Positions 20,804 to 32,606 of a stretch of DNA of 64,000 nucleotides are shown piece after piece. The stretch is taken from contig MSED01000005.1 of the NCBI GenBank assembly GCA_002099365.1, forward strand, positions 2,381,036-2,445,035, written 5' to 3'. Source of the DNA: Phialophora verrucosa. Taxonomy: Eukaryota; Ascomycota; Eurotiomycetes; Chaetothyriales; Herpotrichiellaceae. The notes beneath the pieces are model-generated. The model was not told the origin of the DNA, did no database searches, and worked only from the letters and a program-made list of their open reading frames with translations. Position numbers and translations under genes: made by a program. Each line of letters begins with the position of its first letter. Position 1 is the stretch's first letter.

Positions 20804-21802
20804 ATGGATCCATTCTCCGGCGAAGGCGGTATGCTCACCATCCCCCCCCCACCCCACCACACCCCACGGCTCTCCCTCTGCTACATCCAACCTGCGTAAC
20901 TCCGTACTAATCAACGCGGGTCCCTAGAACTCCTCAACATCTCGACCGCCTTCTACACGCACGCCTACCAGGCCGTGCTCTCCTTCGACACCTCGGCCCT
21001 GTCGGCGGACAACAAACGCAACGCCCAGATCCTGAAATACCGCGCTCAAATCGCCCTCGGCCAGTCCCCCGCCGTCATCTCATCCCTCAAACAATCCCAG
21101 GACGCGGCCTCGCGCTCCATCGTCGCCCTCGCCCAGAACGCATCGGAGAATGGGCGGCAGTCCGCGCTGGAAACCGCACTGTCCCTCGCGGATTCGGACG
21201 GCGAGGACAGCGTGGTGCAGATCTGCGCCGGCACCGTCCTGGCCGCGCACGCCGAGTACGCCAAGGCCGTCGAGCTGCTCAGCAAGCACCAGGGCTCGCT
21301 CGAGGCCGTCGCCCTCCTGGTGCAGATCCACCTGTTACAACACCGCACGGACCTCGCCGTCAAGGAGGTCGCGGCCGCGAAGCGATGGGCCCAGGACTCG
21401 TTGCTCATCAACCTAGCGGAGAGCTGGACGAACGTGCGCGAGGGAGGCGCCGAGAAGTACCAGTCGGCGTATTACGTGTTTGAGGAGCTGGCCAGCGCAC
21501 CTGGCTCGACCTCACCGACCGCGCTGGTCGGGCAGGCCGTGTCGGAGATCCACCTCGGCAGGCTGGAGGAGGCCGAGGCGGCGCTCCAGCAGGCCATGAG
21601 CCTGGAGAACGCGGACGTCCAGGCCGTGGCCAACAGCGTCGTGCTCGCCAGTGTGATGGGGAAGAAGGCCGATGTCGTGCAGGGCTTGTTGCAGCAGTTG
21701 AAGGAGAAGGACGAGGGGCATGCCTTGTTGAGGGATCTGGAGGAAAAGAGTCACTTGTTTGATGTGGCGAGCGCCAAGTATGCTCCGAAAGTTGCTGCAT
21801 GA
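20804..21802 (+). CDS. SEC28: Coatomer subunit epsilon (COPI)
   Basis: Part of the COPI coat that carries retrograde Golgi-to-ER vesicles; epsilon stabilises alpha-COP. Exons are 20804-20828 and 20928-21802; the 99-nt intron splits codon 9 (MDPFSGEG then ELLNISTAFYTHAYQ), giving 299 residues, matching the family length. The body is a run of TPR-like helical pairs: QILKYRAQIALGQ near the start, the AAKRWAQDSLLINLAESWTN segment, AYYVFEELA, then LGRLEEAEAALQQAMSLE and the closing KSHLFDVASAKYAPK. These are epsilon-COP hallmarks. Cytosolic and Golgi-associated. Confidence 0.95.
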
Positions 21803-23462
21803 GCTGAGAGCGAATAATTTGGCCGTCAGGCGTTAGGGGAAGCATACATATACTGAGGCTGAATGAGCAAGACCCGCTGACTGGTGACAAGTAAGTAACC
21901 AGTCGCATTTATGCCAAGCGGACGGCTTGGGAGCACTGGCAAGGAGGGTCGTGTTTTCACGACGATACGAGTCTCAATGATAGCGTGGGGAATGCAAACA
22001 GCATGGTCACGGCGCTTTATAGATGACATTTCAAGTCCAGCGAGGGCTGTGACTCTCCATGGAAGGCGCCAGACAATTCCCACACCATGAGGGATGCCAA
22101 ATGGCATGATTCCACAAACTACGCTGCTCCACCTCCTGTCCTTGTCTTTGGGAAAACCTGAAGGTAGCCGTTCGACCGTTGCTTGAGGGCAATGCCACAT
22201 CGAGATCGGGATACATAGAACTGCATCTCGCCGGGACAGATCGTCGCGAGTGAACTGACGAGCACACGGGCGATGAACTTGAAAAGAAACAAGAAACGCC
22301 AAAGACCACAACGTGGCGTTTCAGCATCTCCACTCGGGGCAGGATGCAAGACCTCATGGATCGTGATGCGCCTTGCTGGCGGTTGGGATCCTGCTCGACA
22401 CCTCGCCTGTCGCTCTATTCGTGGGTCTCCTGGTCTTGCACATTCAAGGTGGCCTGGATCGCCCGGCTTCTCATCCTGCTTTAGGACTTAGAGCGAGGCG
22501 GCGGATCTCTTCCCGGTCGTCATCGAGATCCCCGATGTAATGGAGTGAGTGCCTGTGCCTGCTCGACTAATGTTCGGTGCTGTGTGTGTGTCGAAGGGTC
22601 GGAATCAGTGTCCCGTTGGAATGACAGAAATCTCGATGTGAGGCTTTTCCAGTAAAGGCTAAGTTAGCCACACTGGTTGGTTCCAGCCGCGATTGCCGTT
22701 GGTCATAAGACCGAAGTGACAGGTGTCTGGAGATCGACGGGGTGTTCCTGTTCTGCTGTACCGGAGTGGATTCTGATGCCATCCAAGGCGAACTTAGCGA
22801 GACAAAAAGGAAGAGTTGTACAATATCAAGACCCGACGACCTTGGCACGGGCAATGCTGCGCCGGGATGCCATGGCCCAATGCTGCTGCAGTCTCTATCA
22901 GCGGTTAGAGGGTGCGGGAGGCAGCGTCGAGATGAGAACACTACGATAGGGGTCATAACACGGGCCAGCAGATGAAGAGCCTAATCCGCTCTTGAGATGA
23001 GGATGGCTTCAGGTTGGAAGAGAATCAAGTCAGCGTAGGTGGCGAGGTTGGAATCTCAGCTCACTCTGTATTTGCAAACGATTCCCTTTGGTTTTGGCCA
23101 GCCGTTCAGCATGGGTCGTCTCGCGTAATTTACAACGCCCTCGATAAGCTCCAAGGCCTTCTGTCCCTTGACATGCTCGGATATCATTTGATGTCGCAAG
23201 ACTCAAACAAGCTTTGCCAATTTGACTGTTGCCCTCGACTTCTCGACGGGAAGGGGGGTGGGGGTAGCATCCGGGACTCATTGCTTCAGCGACACCATTC
23301 CCCTGCTCAGCTCGGCTCAAACTTTCGACAATGGGGAAGCGCATGATGGTCAACAAGTCTCAATACCATTCTGGGAAGACTCAAGTCCCACGTGCTCACC
23401 ATGAGAGGCGCATTTCCGCTTTTGCTTGGTCGCGTTAGGGAGCCAGCCTCTTTCCTGGGTAA
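21803..23462. other. Long intergenic region, 1.7 kb
   Basis: 3' flank of coatomer epsilon and of the bZIP gene. Several short open frames on both strands have no recognisable domain or coherent composition. I see no gene. Confidence 0.5.
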
Positions 23463-25139
23463 TCATGATGTCGATGACGGAACACCTTTATCTCTCTTCG
23501 TTGTCACCGGACTCGGCGTAACTCCCCTGGGCTCCCTGATCGGAATTTCCCCCGCCTCTACCAGCTCTGGAAAAGTCTCCGCGAACAGTGGTCCTAAGCT
23601 CCAATTTTCGAGGCGACGAATATGCCGCTCAAAGACCGGATTCATGACGGGTTCATCATGCTCAGATGTGCTCAGGAGACAGTCGACCGCATCGTAAGGC
23701 CAGTTGACACTGACGCCCGTAGTAAAAGGGATGAACCAGTTATCGAAGGGATAGTGCTGCGAATTCGCGACGACCTTTTCGCGCAAGCCAGGCCACGGAA
23801 GGTGATCTACCCAGGCCGGATGGTAGATATATAACTGTATCGGGGTGGGACGTAGCCACTCGGGTAGCCGCTCGTAGTTCTCTTGGGTCGGATGGAGTTG
23901 CCACCGCATCAGACTAAACATGCAGAACAAGGTTGCTACCTGATTAGGCAGTTCTGCGATGTCGGGGAATTTAGAGATGATATCCGTCATAAACTGGGAT
24001 AAAGGATCAAGCGCAGGGTTGCTCGAAGGGTTAAGGAGCGATGATACGGAAGGGTAAGAGGGTGGAACTGTCCCAGAGGCCCTGTTCGTGTCGCCTCCGC
24101 CCACACGCTTGTTGAAGTTGACGAGGAGGTTGTCAAGCGGACAGGTCGGCGCGCCAACTTTAGGGACGACGCTCCACGGAGCTGCAGGGAGCTGCAACTG
24201 CTCGGATCGACCGCCGGTTAGTGGAGGATAAGCCGTATGCTTTCTTGACGGCGAGGTCTGTCGCGGAGGACGCAGACCATTGACGTTGCCAATGCCGGGC
24301 GGTTTGCCCAGCTTGCCCAGCCTGCCCAGCTTACCGAGCAAGAAGCTGAAGTTGACTCGCTCCCCATTGTCACTCAGCTCGAGGCCTCGCTGAAGGTTGT
24401 CTCGCTGATGGTTGAGAGCTTCCCGTGATACAGGCCAAACCCGGTGCTCCTCCTCTGCTCCTTCTGCCGCTTCCACTGCCTCTGCTGCCTCTACTGCTTC
24501 CGCCGCCACTGCTGCCTCGACCGCTGCTGCTGCTTCAGCAGGTTGATATGCTGGAGCCTCCACCTGGCCCTGCGGCGTGTTGTGGGGCTCCGGCAAAGCT
24601 GTGCTTCCAGGTTGCGGTGTGGTGAAGTAAGCCGGATTGGGTGAAGCGCCGCCTGTCCCAGGCTGGACGTTGGAATTGGAATCTGGTCAGAGAGCCAGTA
24701 AGCAAAAGGCCGCAATTGGTTGCATGTTAAGAACCATACCAGGGCGTGCTGGGACCGTAACGATGCTCTCGATGATAGACATAACCACGGCCAGCTTCTC
24801 CCGGATCTCTTCATTCTCGGCTTCAACAGCCTTTTTCTGTCTGACGACTTCTAGCAGGTCTTGGTATGGTCGTTGGGCTGTCAACTCGGCTATCCTACGC
24901 TCCAAGTTCACGATAGTATGCTTCGTGCGCTCTCGTATAGCGCGTTGGGCATCGCGGTCATTGGCACGCTTTTTGGCAAGTTGCTCGGGGGTGAGGCCTG
25001 CAACCCCCCGTGACCCGGCGCCACTCGCTTTTCGCTTTCGGCCGGCCAGTGAGGTGGAGGACGGGGGAAACTCATTATTGTCGGCAGGTAGGGAAGGCGA
25101 GGCAGGAGAGGCGGTAGAGCGTCCTGTGTCGTGCTGCAT
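23463..25139 (-). CDS. bZIP transcription factor with DUF3425 domain
   Basis: Exons are complement 24740-25139 and 23463-24682; the 57-nt intron (GTATGG...GACCAG) splits codon 134 and gives 539 residues. The basic region EQLAKKRANDRDAQRAIRER (about 52-71) is followed by an Leu-heptad helix to about residue 120, the arrangement of the fungal bZIP-DUF3425 family. The C-terminal half (about 320-520), including FMTDIISKFPDIAELPNQ, LMRWQLHPTQENY, RLPEWLRPTPIQL and HYPFDNWFIPFTT, matches DUF3425 (PF11905). Between them are an Ala/Glu-rich repeat (about 163-188) and a GKLGRLGKLGK repeat, probably flexible. It is a nuclear regulator; targets unknown. No neighbour suggests a pathway. Confidence 0.9.
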
Positions 25140-25770
25140 GCTGGGCTTCCCGAGCTGACCAAGGAATGGCTCGATGCAAGGTTTGAGTCAGTTGATGTGA
25201 CGAAGTAGGAACAACCTTACTCGAGAGGACTCTTGAACACGCCTCTGCGCAGCCTCGGATCCGCCGAAAGGGTGGGGGAATAGGCGCGTGACTTTACGCA
25301 CTAGGCGCCAAGCACCCGCGTGGGGGACTCTAACAGTACTATTGTGTTTACTGTATGCGGGTACTTGCCTCGCTACGCTATCTATTCATGTGGCATACGC
25401 GACGCCTCGATGTTACACGTGGGATTGAGCGTTGAGGGCTCTGGTCGGAATCTGATTGCCGAATCATTTGGGCAGTGGTGAATAGCGGATTCTTGAACAA
25501 TAAATCTGGGTCCTTTTTCGGGTATCCAAGAGCGCAGGTACCTGTCTATTTGAAGCTGTGAAAAATGATAATGAAAGCATACTTGATGACCCTCGCCAAC
25601 CATCCACAGGAGCATGAGTCTGCACCACGATACCAGCTAATGAGAAGGTAAAGATGAAATCAGCTGGACCTCGTGCCCTCGACTTTCGGTTGGTCCTCTC
25701 CACCGTCTGGGCCTTGGTTCCTCGCTGTTAGGAACCTTGATGTCATGACATCTCCCATTCAGCCTCTCCT
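25140..25770. other. Intergenic region
   Basis: Promoter side of the bZIP gene and 3' end of the F-box gene. No feature seen. Confidence 0.45.
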
Positions 25771-27795
25771 TCACTTGCTCAGCCAGTGGTTGGAGCATTT
25801 GAACATATTTTCAACCTCCATGATCACAGGGTAGCTGTAGTGGCCGCCCTTCGCGACAGGTTCATGGCGGAAGACGACTTCTGCGATATTTTCACCGCCG
25901 AAGTACCCATGATCATCGTTGGGAAGGCAGTCTGCCAACTCTTTGCGATTCGCCTCGACTTCTTCGTGAGCAGCGACTGATTGGAGTTCGGCGGGCCGGG
26001 TTGCTTGGTCGATGCCCTCCACGTGTTCTTCCATTGCTCCTTGCTTGGGTGGAATACAATTGCCTTCCAGACTAGCGAGGTGCCGATTCCGCTCTTTGTC
26101 CAAGAGTCTTCCGTTGAGCTTGAGGAACATCGACATGTCTTTACCTTGCTTTTCAGCTGCTTTCCCCGCTATATTCAAGTCATATTCGTATCCCACAAAC
26201 CCTAGCTTGCTCCGACTGAATTGTATAAAGTCCGTTCTACCGAGAACTTCTCCAATCGCAACATCATTGTCAAGTTCCTTTGGCATTTTCTCCACGGTCG
26301 CCGTCTTTCTGCTGACAGAATCATACAGCTGCCGAGCATCTCTATGCACAAAAAGATCGGTGGCATAGAATCGAGTGACAGACGGAGAGAGCGCCTCGAT
26401 GAACTCATTGGCGAACCACGGTGACTTGGAGTGAATATGAAGTTCGACCAGCTGAAGAGACTGTAAGCGGGAAACGCAGTCTTTTAAGGCTCCCATAAAA
26501 CTCGCATAGTGGTGATGATCTTCGGAAATAGGGCCATGGACGCAAACTCGAAGCTCTCTCAGTCTCCTGGTTTCGTTGGGCATTCGGGACAGCAGATGTG
26601 CTGCCTGACCAATAAAGCTGACTGGCCTGGCATGGGATTGGAACGCCGCATCTGGGATGGTCAATTCCAAGCTCTCCAACGTCTTGCCGACTTTCAATAT
26701 GATTTGGCTTGCGGTGAAAATCGCGTTTGCATCAACTCGGAGTTCTTTGACCGGAGGCATATCGCGATCTACTGGCCAGGCCAGACTACCCAACCCCAGG
26801 CCCGGACAAACTTTGTATTGATGATGCAGCGCAGTTCGAGGGTCTGCAGAAACGTACAGTTTCTCCAGCTGTGGCTTGTTCTTGAGCACATGAGCCTCCA
26901 ACAACGGCATGTTGAGATTGTCCAGGACGAGGACCTTGAGATATTGTAGCCATAATATCCCATTGACCAGTGTAAGGCGTCTGCGATAATGCTGTCCGTC
27001 AACCTGCAGTCTCCCCTTCAGGGGCACGATCGACATTTCGTGTTTTCCACAACCGTGGCCAATCGAGCTGGTTCTGACACCATATCCGTCTGGTCCGACG
27101 CCAAAGAGATGGAGCTCTTCAAGTTGAGTTGATAGTCTCAGGACTTGGGCCATCTGAGAGAAAACACTGCTCGGAGCATCGTGACGGATCTCCAGGAAGA
27201 GGCTCTTGACATTGTGGTAGGCATTGTTGTGAAGAACTGTGATGTCGAGTGTTCGTTTGATGAATTCCTCAGACCGATTCGAAGGTACTAGGACCACGGG
27301 CTGATAGTTCCAGCGTCTCGATGTCTCGTGAAATGTTTGTCTGCAGGCAAGCTGGTAGTTTTCATACCCAGCCACAGGTCGAGCGCCAACGACTTCTTCT
27401 ACTGGACTGAGAAGACACAGAATCGCATCACGTACTTCCTGAGGGATACCAAGTAGATGATTCGTGGGGTAACGAACACTAGAATGCCGAACTTCGGCAA
27501 CTTGAGGTTTGAACCAGCCATCCGTCCGGAGGTCGTGGCTCTTCTTCGAGGCTTGAGCAACGGCAGCCCAGCTGCGAAGCCGTGAGCCTTTGTCATCTTG
27601 CGCTTCATGAGCTTCGTTGATGTCTTGCTCCGTCCGATCGCTCTTACGAAGTAGATTACTTCTGATCTGAGATCGATTCAGATTGGGACGAATGACGGCT
27701 GTTTCGACGGATCAGTGAGTGGGTGGCATGACAGTACACCTGGGATACCCACATTTCGTATTGATGCTTTGCTGATTAGCAATGCTGAGTGCCAT
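25771..27795 (-). CDS. F-box protein, leucine-rich-repeat-like body
   Basis: The conserved frame stays open well beyond the first apparent start. I place the start at the ATG at 27795, with exons complement 27753-27795 and 25771-27698 and a 54-nt intron (GTGGGT...AAACAG), giving 656 residues. An F-box-like segment lies near residue 105: HLLGIPQEVRDAILCLLSP, matching the usual LP-E-(I/V)-x-(D)-x-I pattern. The remainder has recurring Leu-rich strands (VKSLFLEIR, LEELHLFG, LKVLVLDNLN, LEKLYVSAD, VKELRVDAN, LESLELTI, LRELRVCVHG), as in F-box/LRR proteins. Such proteins hand substrates to SCF ubiquitin ligases through Skp1; the substrate is unknown. Fungal genomes carry many similar, poorly conserved copies. 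Confidence 0.75.
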
Positions 27796-28984
27796 GATGG
27801 CGGGATACAGTCGTGCTTCTCGCCTTTATGCTGCTTCCGAGAAAACAGAAGGCAAGGAGTGAAACGGAAGGAGGTTTCTGGCTCGTGAAAGGAAAAGAAG
27901 CTGATATGAGTCTGAACAGGTCAGTGTAAATAATTGAGCGACTGGTGCCGCTCACTTTGTGTGGACGAGGACAAGTAGCTCTGCTTTGCCAGGAAAGCTA
28001 TCCAGAAGAGAGGGGTCTCAGAAATCCTGAGTACTTCCGGCAGTCCAGATCGACGTATTTCCGGGAGAGTATGTCGTTAAATACTTGTGGGAAGAAAGCC
28101 CAGGCTATGTGTGAGAGACAGTGAAGCACCAGCTGAGAGTGGACGACCTGAACAATAGAGCAGACACTTCATAAGAGAGTTGATCTGGTTTTGAATGAAA
28201 CGCATGTTCTGTCACTCCAATGCATACTTACCTAGTGACATGTGGAGCTACCAGAGGCCGAAGTATGTGATCGAAGGAGCTGCTGCCTGGTGCTCTGAGA
28301 ATCAATTAGTGAAGTACCCCGGAGAAACTGACTCTTTTGCAGGCATGTGACATCCATCACAGGTCAGGCAGAGGTTGATCTGGTCAAGTGAGACTGAAAG
28401 AGCCCAGACAATCAACCTGGAATCGAAGAGAGAGCCAGGGTAAAATGAGGAGCATGAGAAGCGTGGCTGAAAGGTATCTCAAATGAGTTGAGCTGAGGCC
28501 GCTGTGCCCAGAACAAAGGCTGCCCTGCCCACGTGCCTCCATGTATCATACACAAATCTGCGGAAATGGGGATGGAAGCCATTTGCTACACTGGAGGGCG
28601 GTGTTGCGAAAGCTCAAGTATTGCAGCTTGTTCATTCGGTCAGGAGTCAGGTCAACCGCGTAGTGATCAAGATGAACTGAACATTTCGGTCCACACAGCA
28701 TCTAGCAAGTGCAGAGCGTGCCAGAGGATAGGCTCTACGAGCATAGTTACCACGGCTTGGATGATACACAGAAGCCATGTTTGTTTATCGTGGAATGGAG
28801 AATGTCGTCTCGGTGCCAAGAACCAGACTCGGCTGGTTAGCCGAACGATCACGTGTTGGTTCAACGCGGTCAAATTTCCGTCGAGCGCGATACTCACTCT
28901 GCGCGCTCCTTCACCCTCACCAGGAGCTGCTAGACCCGTGCTATTTGTACTCCTTCGAGGACGGCGCGGGAGGGCCTGGAGGTG
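27796..28984. other. Divergent intergenic region, 1.2 kb
   Basis: Lies between the F-box gene (leftward) and LeuRS (rightward). No supported gene; open frames around 28533-29109 run into or antisense to the synthetase leader. Confidence 0.5.
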
Positions 28985-31850
28985 ATGTTGGTGTCGAGCA
29001 GAGCCCCGGTCAGACCATCAGCATGGCTGTGCTTTGCTCGAAATCTGCATTCCACTTCCTTACGGGCTGCCTCTCATGCTGCTGCCCGTCTAGATTTCCG
29101 TGCCATTGACTTGAAGTGGCAGCAGAGATGGGCAGACAAGACGAATACCGCGCGGCGGTCGGGAGCCGCACCCAAGTCCTATGTCCTCCCCATGTTTGCA
29201 TATCCATCTGGATCTCTCCATATGGGGCACCTACGCGTTTACACTATATCCGATGTCATCGCTCGCTACCGGCGGATGAGAGGTGATGATGTTTTGCACC
29301 CTACCGGATGGGATGCGTTTGGGCTCCCGGCTGAGAATGCTGCGATCCAACGTGGCGTTGATCCCGCGGTATGGACACAAGAGAATATCACAAAGATGAA
29401 GCAACAGCTCAAGAGCATGAACACAAGTTTCAACTGGGATGCTGTAGGTAAAGGAGCTATGGAGCATTGTATGTAGGCTGATTGGATGTCTGTAGGAAAT
29501 CTCAACATGTTTACCATCGTTCTACAAGCACACGCAGGATATTTTTCTAAGGCTGTATCACCGCGGGCTGGCATATCAAGCCGAAGCCCTGGTCAATTAT
29601 GATCCAGTAGATCATACTGTACTTGCCAATGAGCAGGTCGATAACAGTGGGCGCTCTTGGAGGTCAGGAGCACTGGTTCAGCAGATCAAACTCCGCCAGT
29701 GGTTTTTCAAGATCAGCGAGTTCAAGGAGGCGTTGTTGCAAGACCTCGACTACCTTGCTGAAGGCGGAAAATGGCCGGACCGAGTATTGACCCAGCAGCG
29801 GAATTGGATCGGCCGATCTAATGGCGCACGCATCCAATTTGCATTGAGAGACGGAGCCGGGAAGTCTTCTACTATCCATGTCTTCACAACGAGACCCGAT
29901 ACCTTGTTCGGTGTGCAGTATATTGCCTTGTCCTTGACCCACCCGCTTGTGGTTCAGGCTGCCGGTCTTTCACCCGAACTTCAGAAATTCATCGACAGGC
30001 GAGCCTCCTTCCCACCCGACTCGAAAGATGGATTCCAACTGCCACTGCATGCCATACATCCTCTTTCGCAGTCCGGACACCAGGAGATTAAGCCTTTGCC
30101 AGTCTTTGCTGCACCGTACGTACTTGACGACTATGGAGAAGGCGCGGTTATGGGCGTGCCAGCTCACGACTCCCGAGACCTTAGCTTCTGGAAACTTCAC
30201 CGGCCGTCGGAGCCCGTCACGATAGCTGTCATGCCTGAGCCTTCAGATAGGCTTCCACCCCAATTGTCCACGTTCGATCTACCGGAAGCATACACCAATA
30301 ACGGCTTCTTGAGCTCAGTCTGTGGGCCCTATGCTGGCATGTCAAGCAGCGAGGCCAGAGCAAAGATCGTCTCTGACTTGAGTACAAAGGGTCTAGGGCA
30401 AGGAGTTGAAAGCTGGAGACTGCGTGATTGGCTCGTAAGCCGACAAAGGTACTGGGGGACGCCTATTCCCATCATACATTGTTCAAACTGCGGCACAGTC
30501 CCAGTGCCCAAGCACGACCTACCCGTGATGCTGCCTCCGCTCGACCCTTCGATCAAGGGTCAGACTGGCAACCCACTCGACAAAATCGATGAGTGGGTCA
30601 ATTGCACATGCCCCAAGTGTAGCGGGCCAGCGAAGCGAGAAACCGACACCATGGATACGTTCGTCGATTCGTCCTGGTATTTTTTGCGGTTTCCGGATCC
30701 GACCAACAACGAAGAACCCTTCTCCAAACAGTCAGCGGCCAGTATGCTTCCCGTCGATACGTACGTAGGTGGTGTGGAACACGCAATCCTTCACTTGCTC
30801 TATGCACGTTTCATCTACAAGTTTCTCTGTCGCGAAGGTCTTGTCTCAGGGGAGGTTGGCCATGCAGAACCATTTCAACAACTCATAGCACAAGGGATGG
30901 TGCATGGCAAGACCTTCTCTGACCCAGACACCGGCCGATTCTTGCTACCTGACGAGATCGACGTTGCGGGTGAATACGGTGTCATCAAGGCAAATGGCAA
31001 GCTAGCCAATGTGACTTGGGAGAAGATGTCCAAGAGCAAGCATAACGGCGTGGACCCTACCACCGCCATTGAGAAATTCGGGGCAGATACTCTACGAGCT
31101 CACATCCTGTTTGCGGCACCAGTCAGCGAGGTGCTACAGTGGGACGAGGAGAAGATAGTCGGGGTACAGAGATGGTTCGGTCGAGTCAACCGCCTCGTAG
31201 CCGAGCTGGTTGATATCACCCAGATCGCCCGAAGCGACCTTTCGCGGACAAACATTCCTGAGTTGAGCACACTCAGTGATAACGACGCGAAAGCTCTGCT
31301 CCTAGCGCAGAGTACCAGTGAAAACGTCTCGAATACGTTCTCGCGCGACATTTACAGCCTGAATACGGCGGTCTCTGATCTCATCAAGCTTACCAATGGT
31401 TTGGATGATATTGGGATCAAGAACCTGACACCAACCGTTGCCCACATCGCGGTCACCTCGCTTCTGAAGATGATGGCGCCGATCACCCCCGCATTCGCTG
31501 AAGAATGCTGGGAAAGCTTGGTGTCGGAATCAGAGCGTGGCAGCATCTTCGACACGGAGTGGGTAGGAGGGGTCATCACTCCGGAACAAGGCACGGCGCT
31601 TCGGAGCCGACAAACGAGCATCACATGCGCTGTGCAGGTGAACGGCAAATTACGCTTCACTACACAGGTGCCAGCATTGTCGGTGGAGCGGCAGAAAGAG
31701 AGTAACAAAGAAGCGCGAGAGGAGGAGTTAGTGCGTGCTGTGCTGCGTTCTGAGGAAGGCCGCTTGTGGCTCACGCAGAAAAACGACTGGGAAAAGAGAA
31801 AACGAATTGTCATTGTCGGAGGAGGGAAAGTGCTGAACGTTGTGTTCTGA
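28985..31850 (+). CDS. NAM2: Leucyl-tRNA synthetase, mitochondrial
   Basis: Charges mitochondrial tRNA-Leu. Exons are 28985-29443 and 29496-31850; the 52-nt intron (GTAGGT...CTGTAG) gives NWDA-EISTCLPSFYKHTQ in phase and a 937-residue product. The N-terminus (first about 35 residues) is rich in Arg, Ser and Ala without acids, a mitochondrial targeting sequence. Class I signatures are the HIGH-type HMGH at 79-82 and KMSKS at 663-667. The editing (CP1) insertion is present (TTRPDTLFG, VMGVPAHDSRD), as is the Zn-like CSNCGTVP segment and the DTMDTFVDSSWYFLRF block. Yeast Nam2 and Neurospora leu-5 also help splice mitochondrial group I introns; whether that is so here is untested. Confidence 0.96.
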
Positions 31851-32606
31851 ACGGGACACACTTGAAAACACGCCTCGTCGTCGACATTGAAGCACAAACA
31901 GCCACCCTCTGTCGATGACTGGATGGTGACAGCTCAGCAGGAGCTGTGACAGTACGCCCGCGTCAAGTCTAGGACTCTTGATCATCTCCGAATAAGGTTT
32001 ACTTCGGCAGTCGTTCTCCACCATGCAACCACTGAATACGACGAGGAGTCCTCCCGCAGGCCTTCGCAGAGGCGCTTGAACGAGTCGCAAAAGACATTGA
32101 CGGAAGCAAACTTAAGAGTATCGCCACAAGTGCCATCTGGATCAAAGAGATACAAGCAAGTTTTCCAAGGATTTCAGAATTGTATACGGCCGGTCAAGAC
32201 GACCTTGAATCTGGTGCTGGGATGAACCATCGGCTTCGACTAGCGCATGAAAGGCAAAGAATGCCAGGATATCCAGCTCGGTTCGAAAGTATGGCTATGT
32301 CACTTGTCATCGGTCCTCCAGATATGCAATATATAACGTTCAAAACATCGGCCTGACTCTCCGAGACCGTCTTTTGCTCTAGGACCTTTCCAGAGAGTGG
32401 ACAGATGAGTTGTTCACCATGTCCCATTCCTACCGGTTTCTCGCAATACTGTAGTATATTTCCAAGTCACCAACTATTTAGAGAGGTGTTACAATGCTAA
32501 TGCTCCAATCCGCCCTCAATCAAGCTGGTTTCGAAGAGACACGAGCCGGAAAACGGCCTTAAAGTCCTCACACTTATATACGGCCCTCCCGATTCTTCCC
32601 CCAGCT
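31851..32606. other. Convergent intergenic region
   Basis: Between the stops of LeuRS and the isochorismatase gene. No feature seen. Confidence 0.5.

Noticed and set aside
21826..22357. Two overlapping reverse frames of 161 and 108 residues
   Set aside because: Mutually overlapping, no domain, no plausible splicing, odd composition; judged random.
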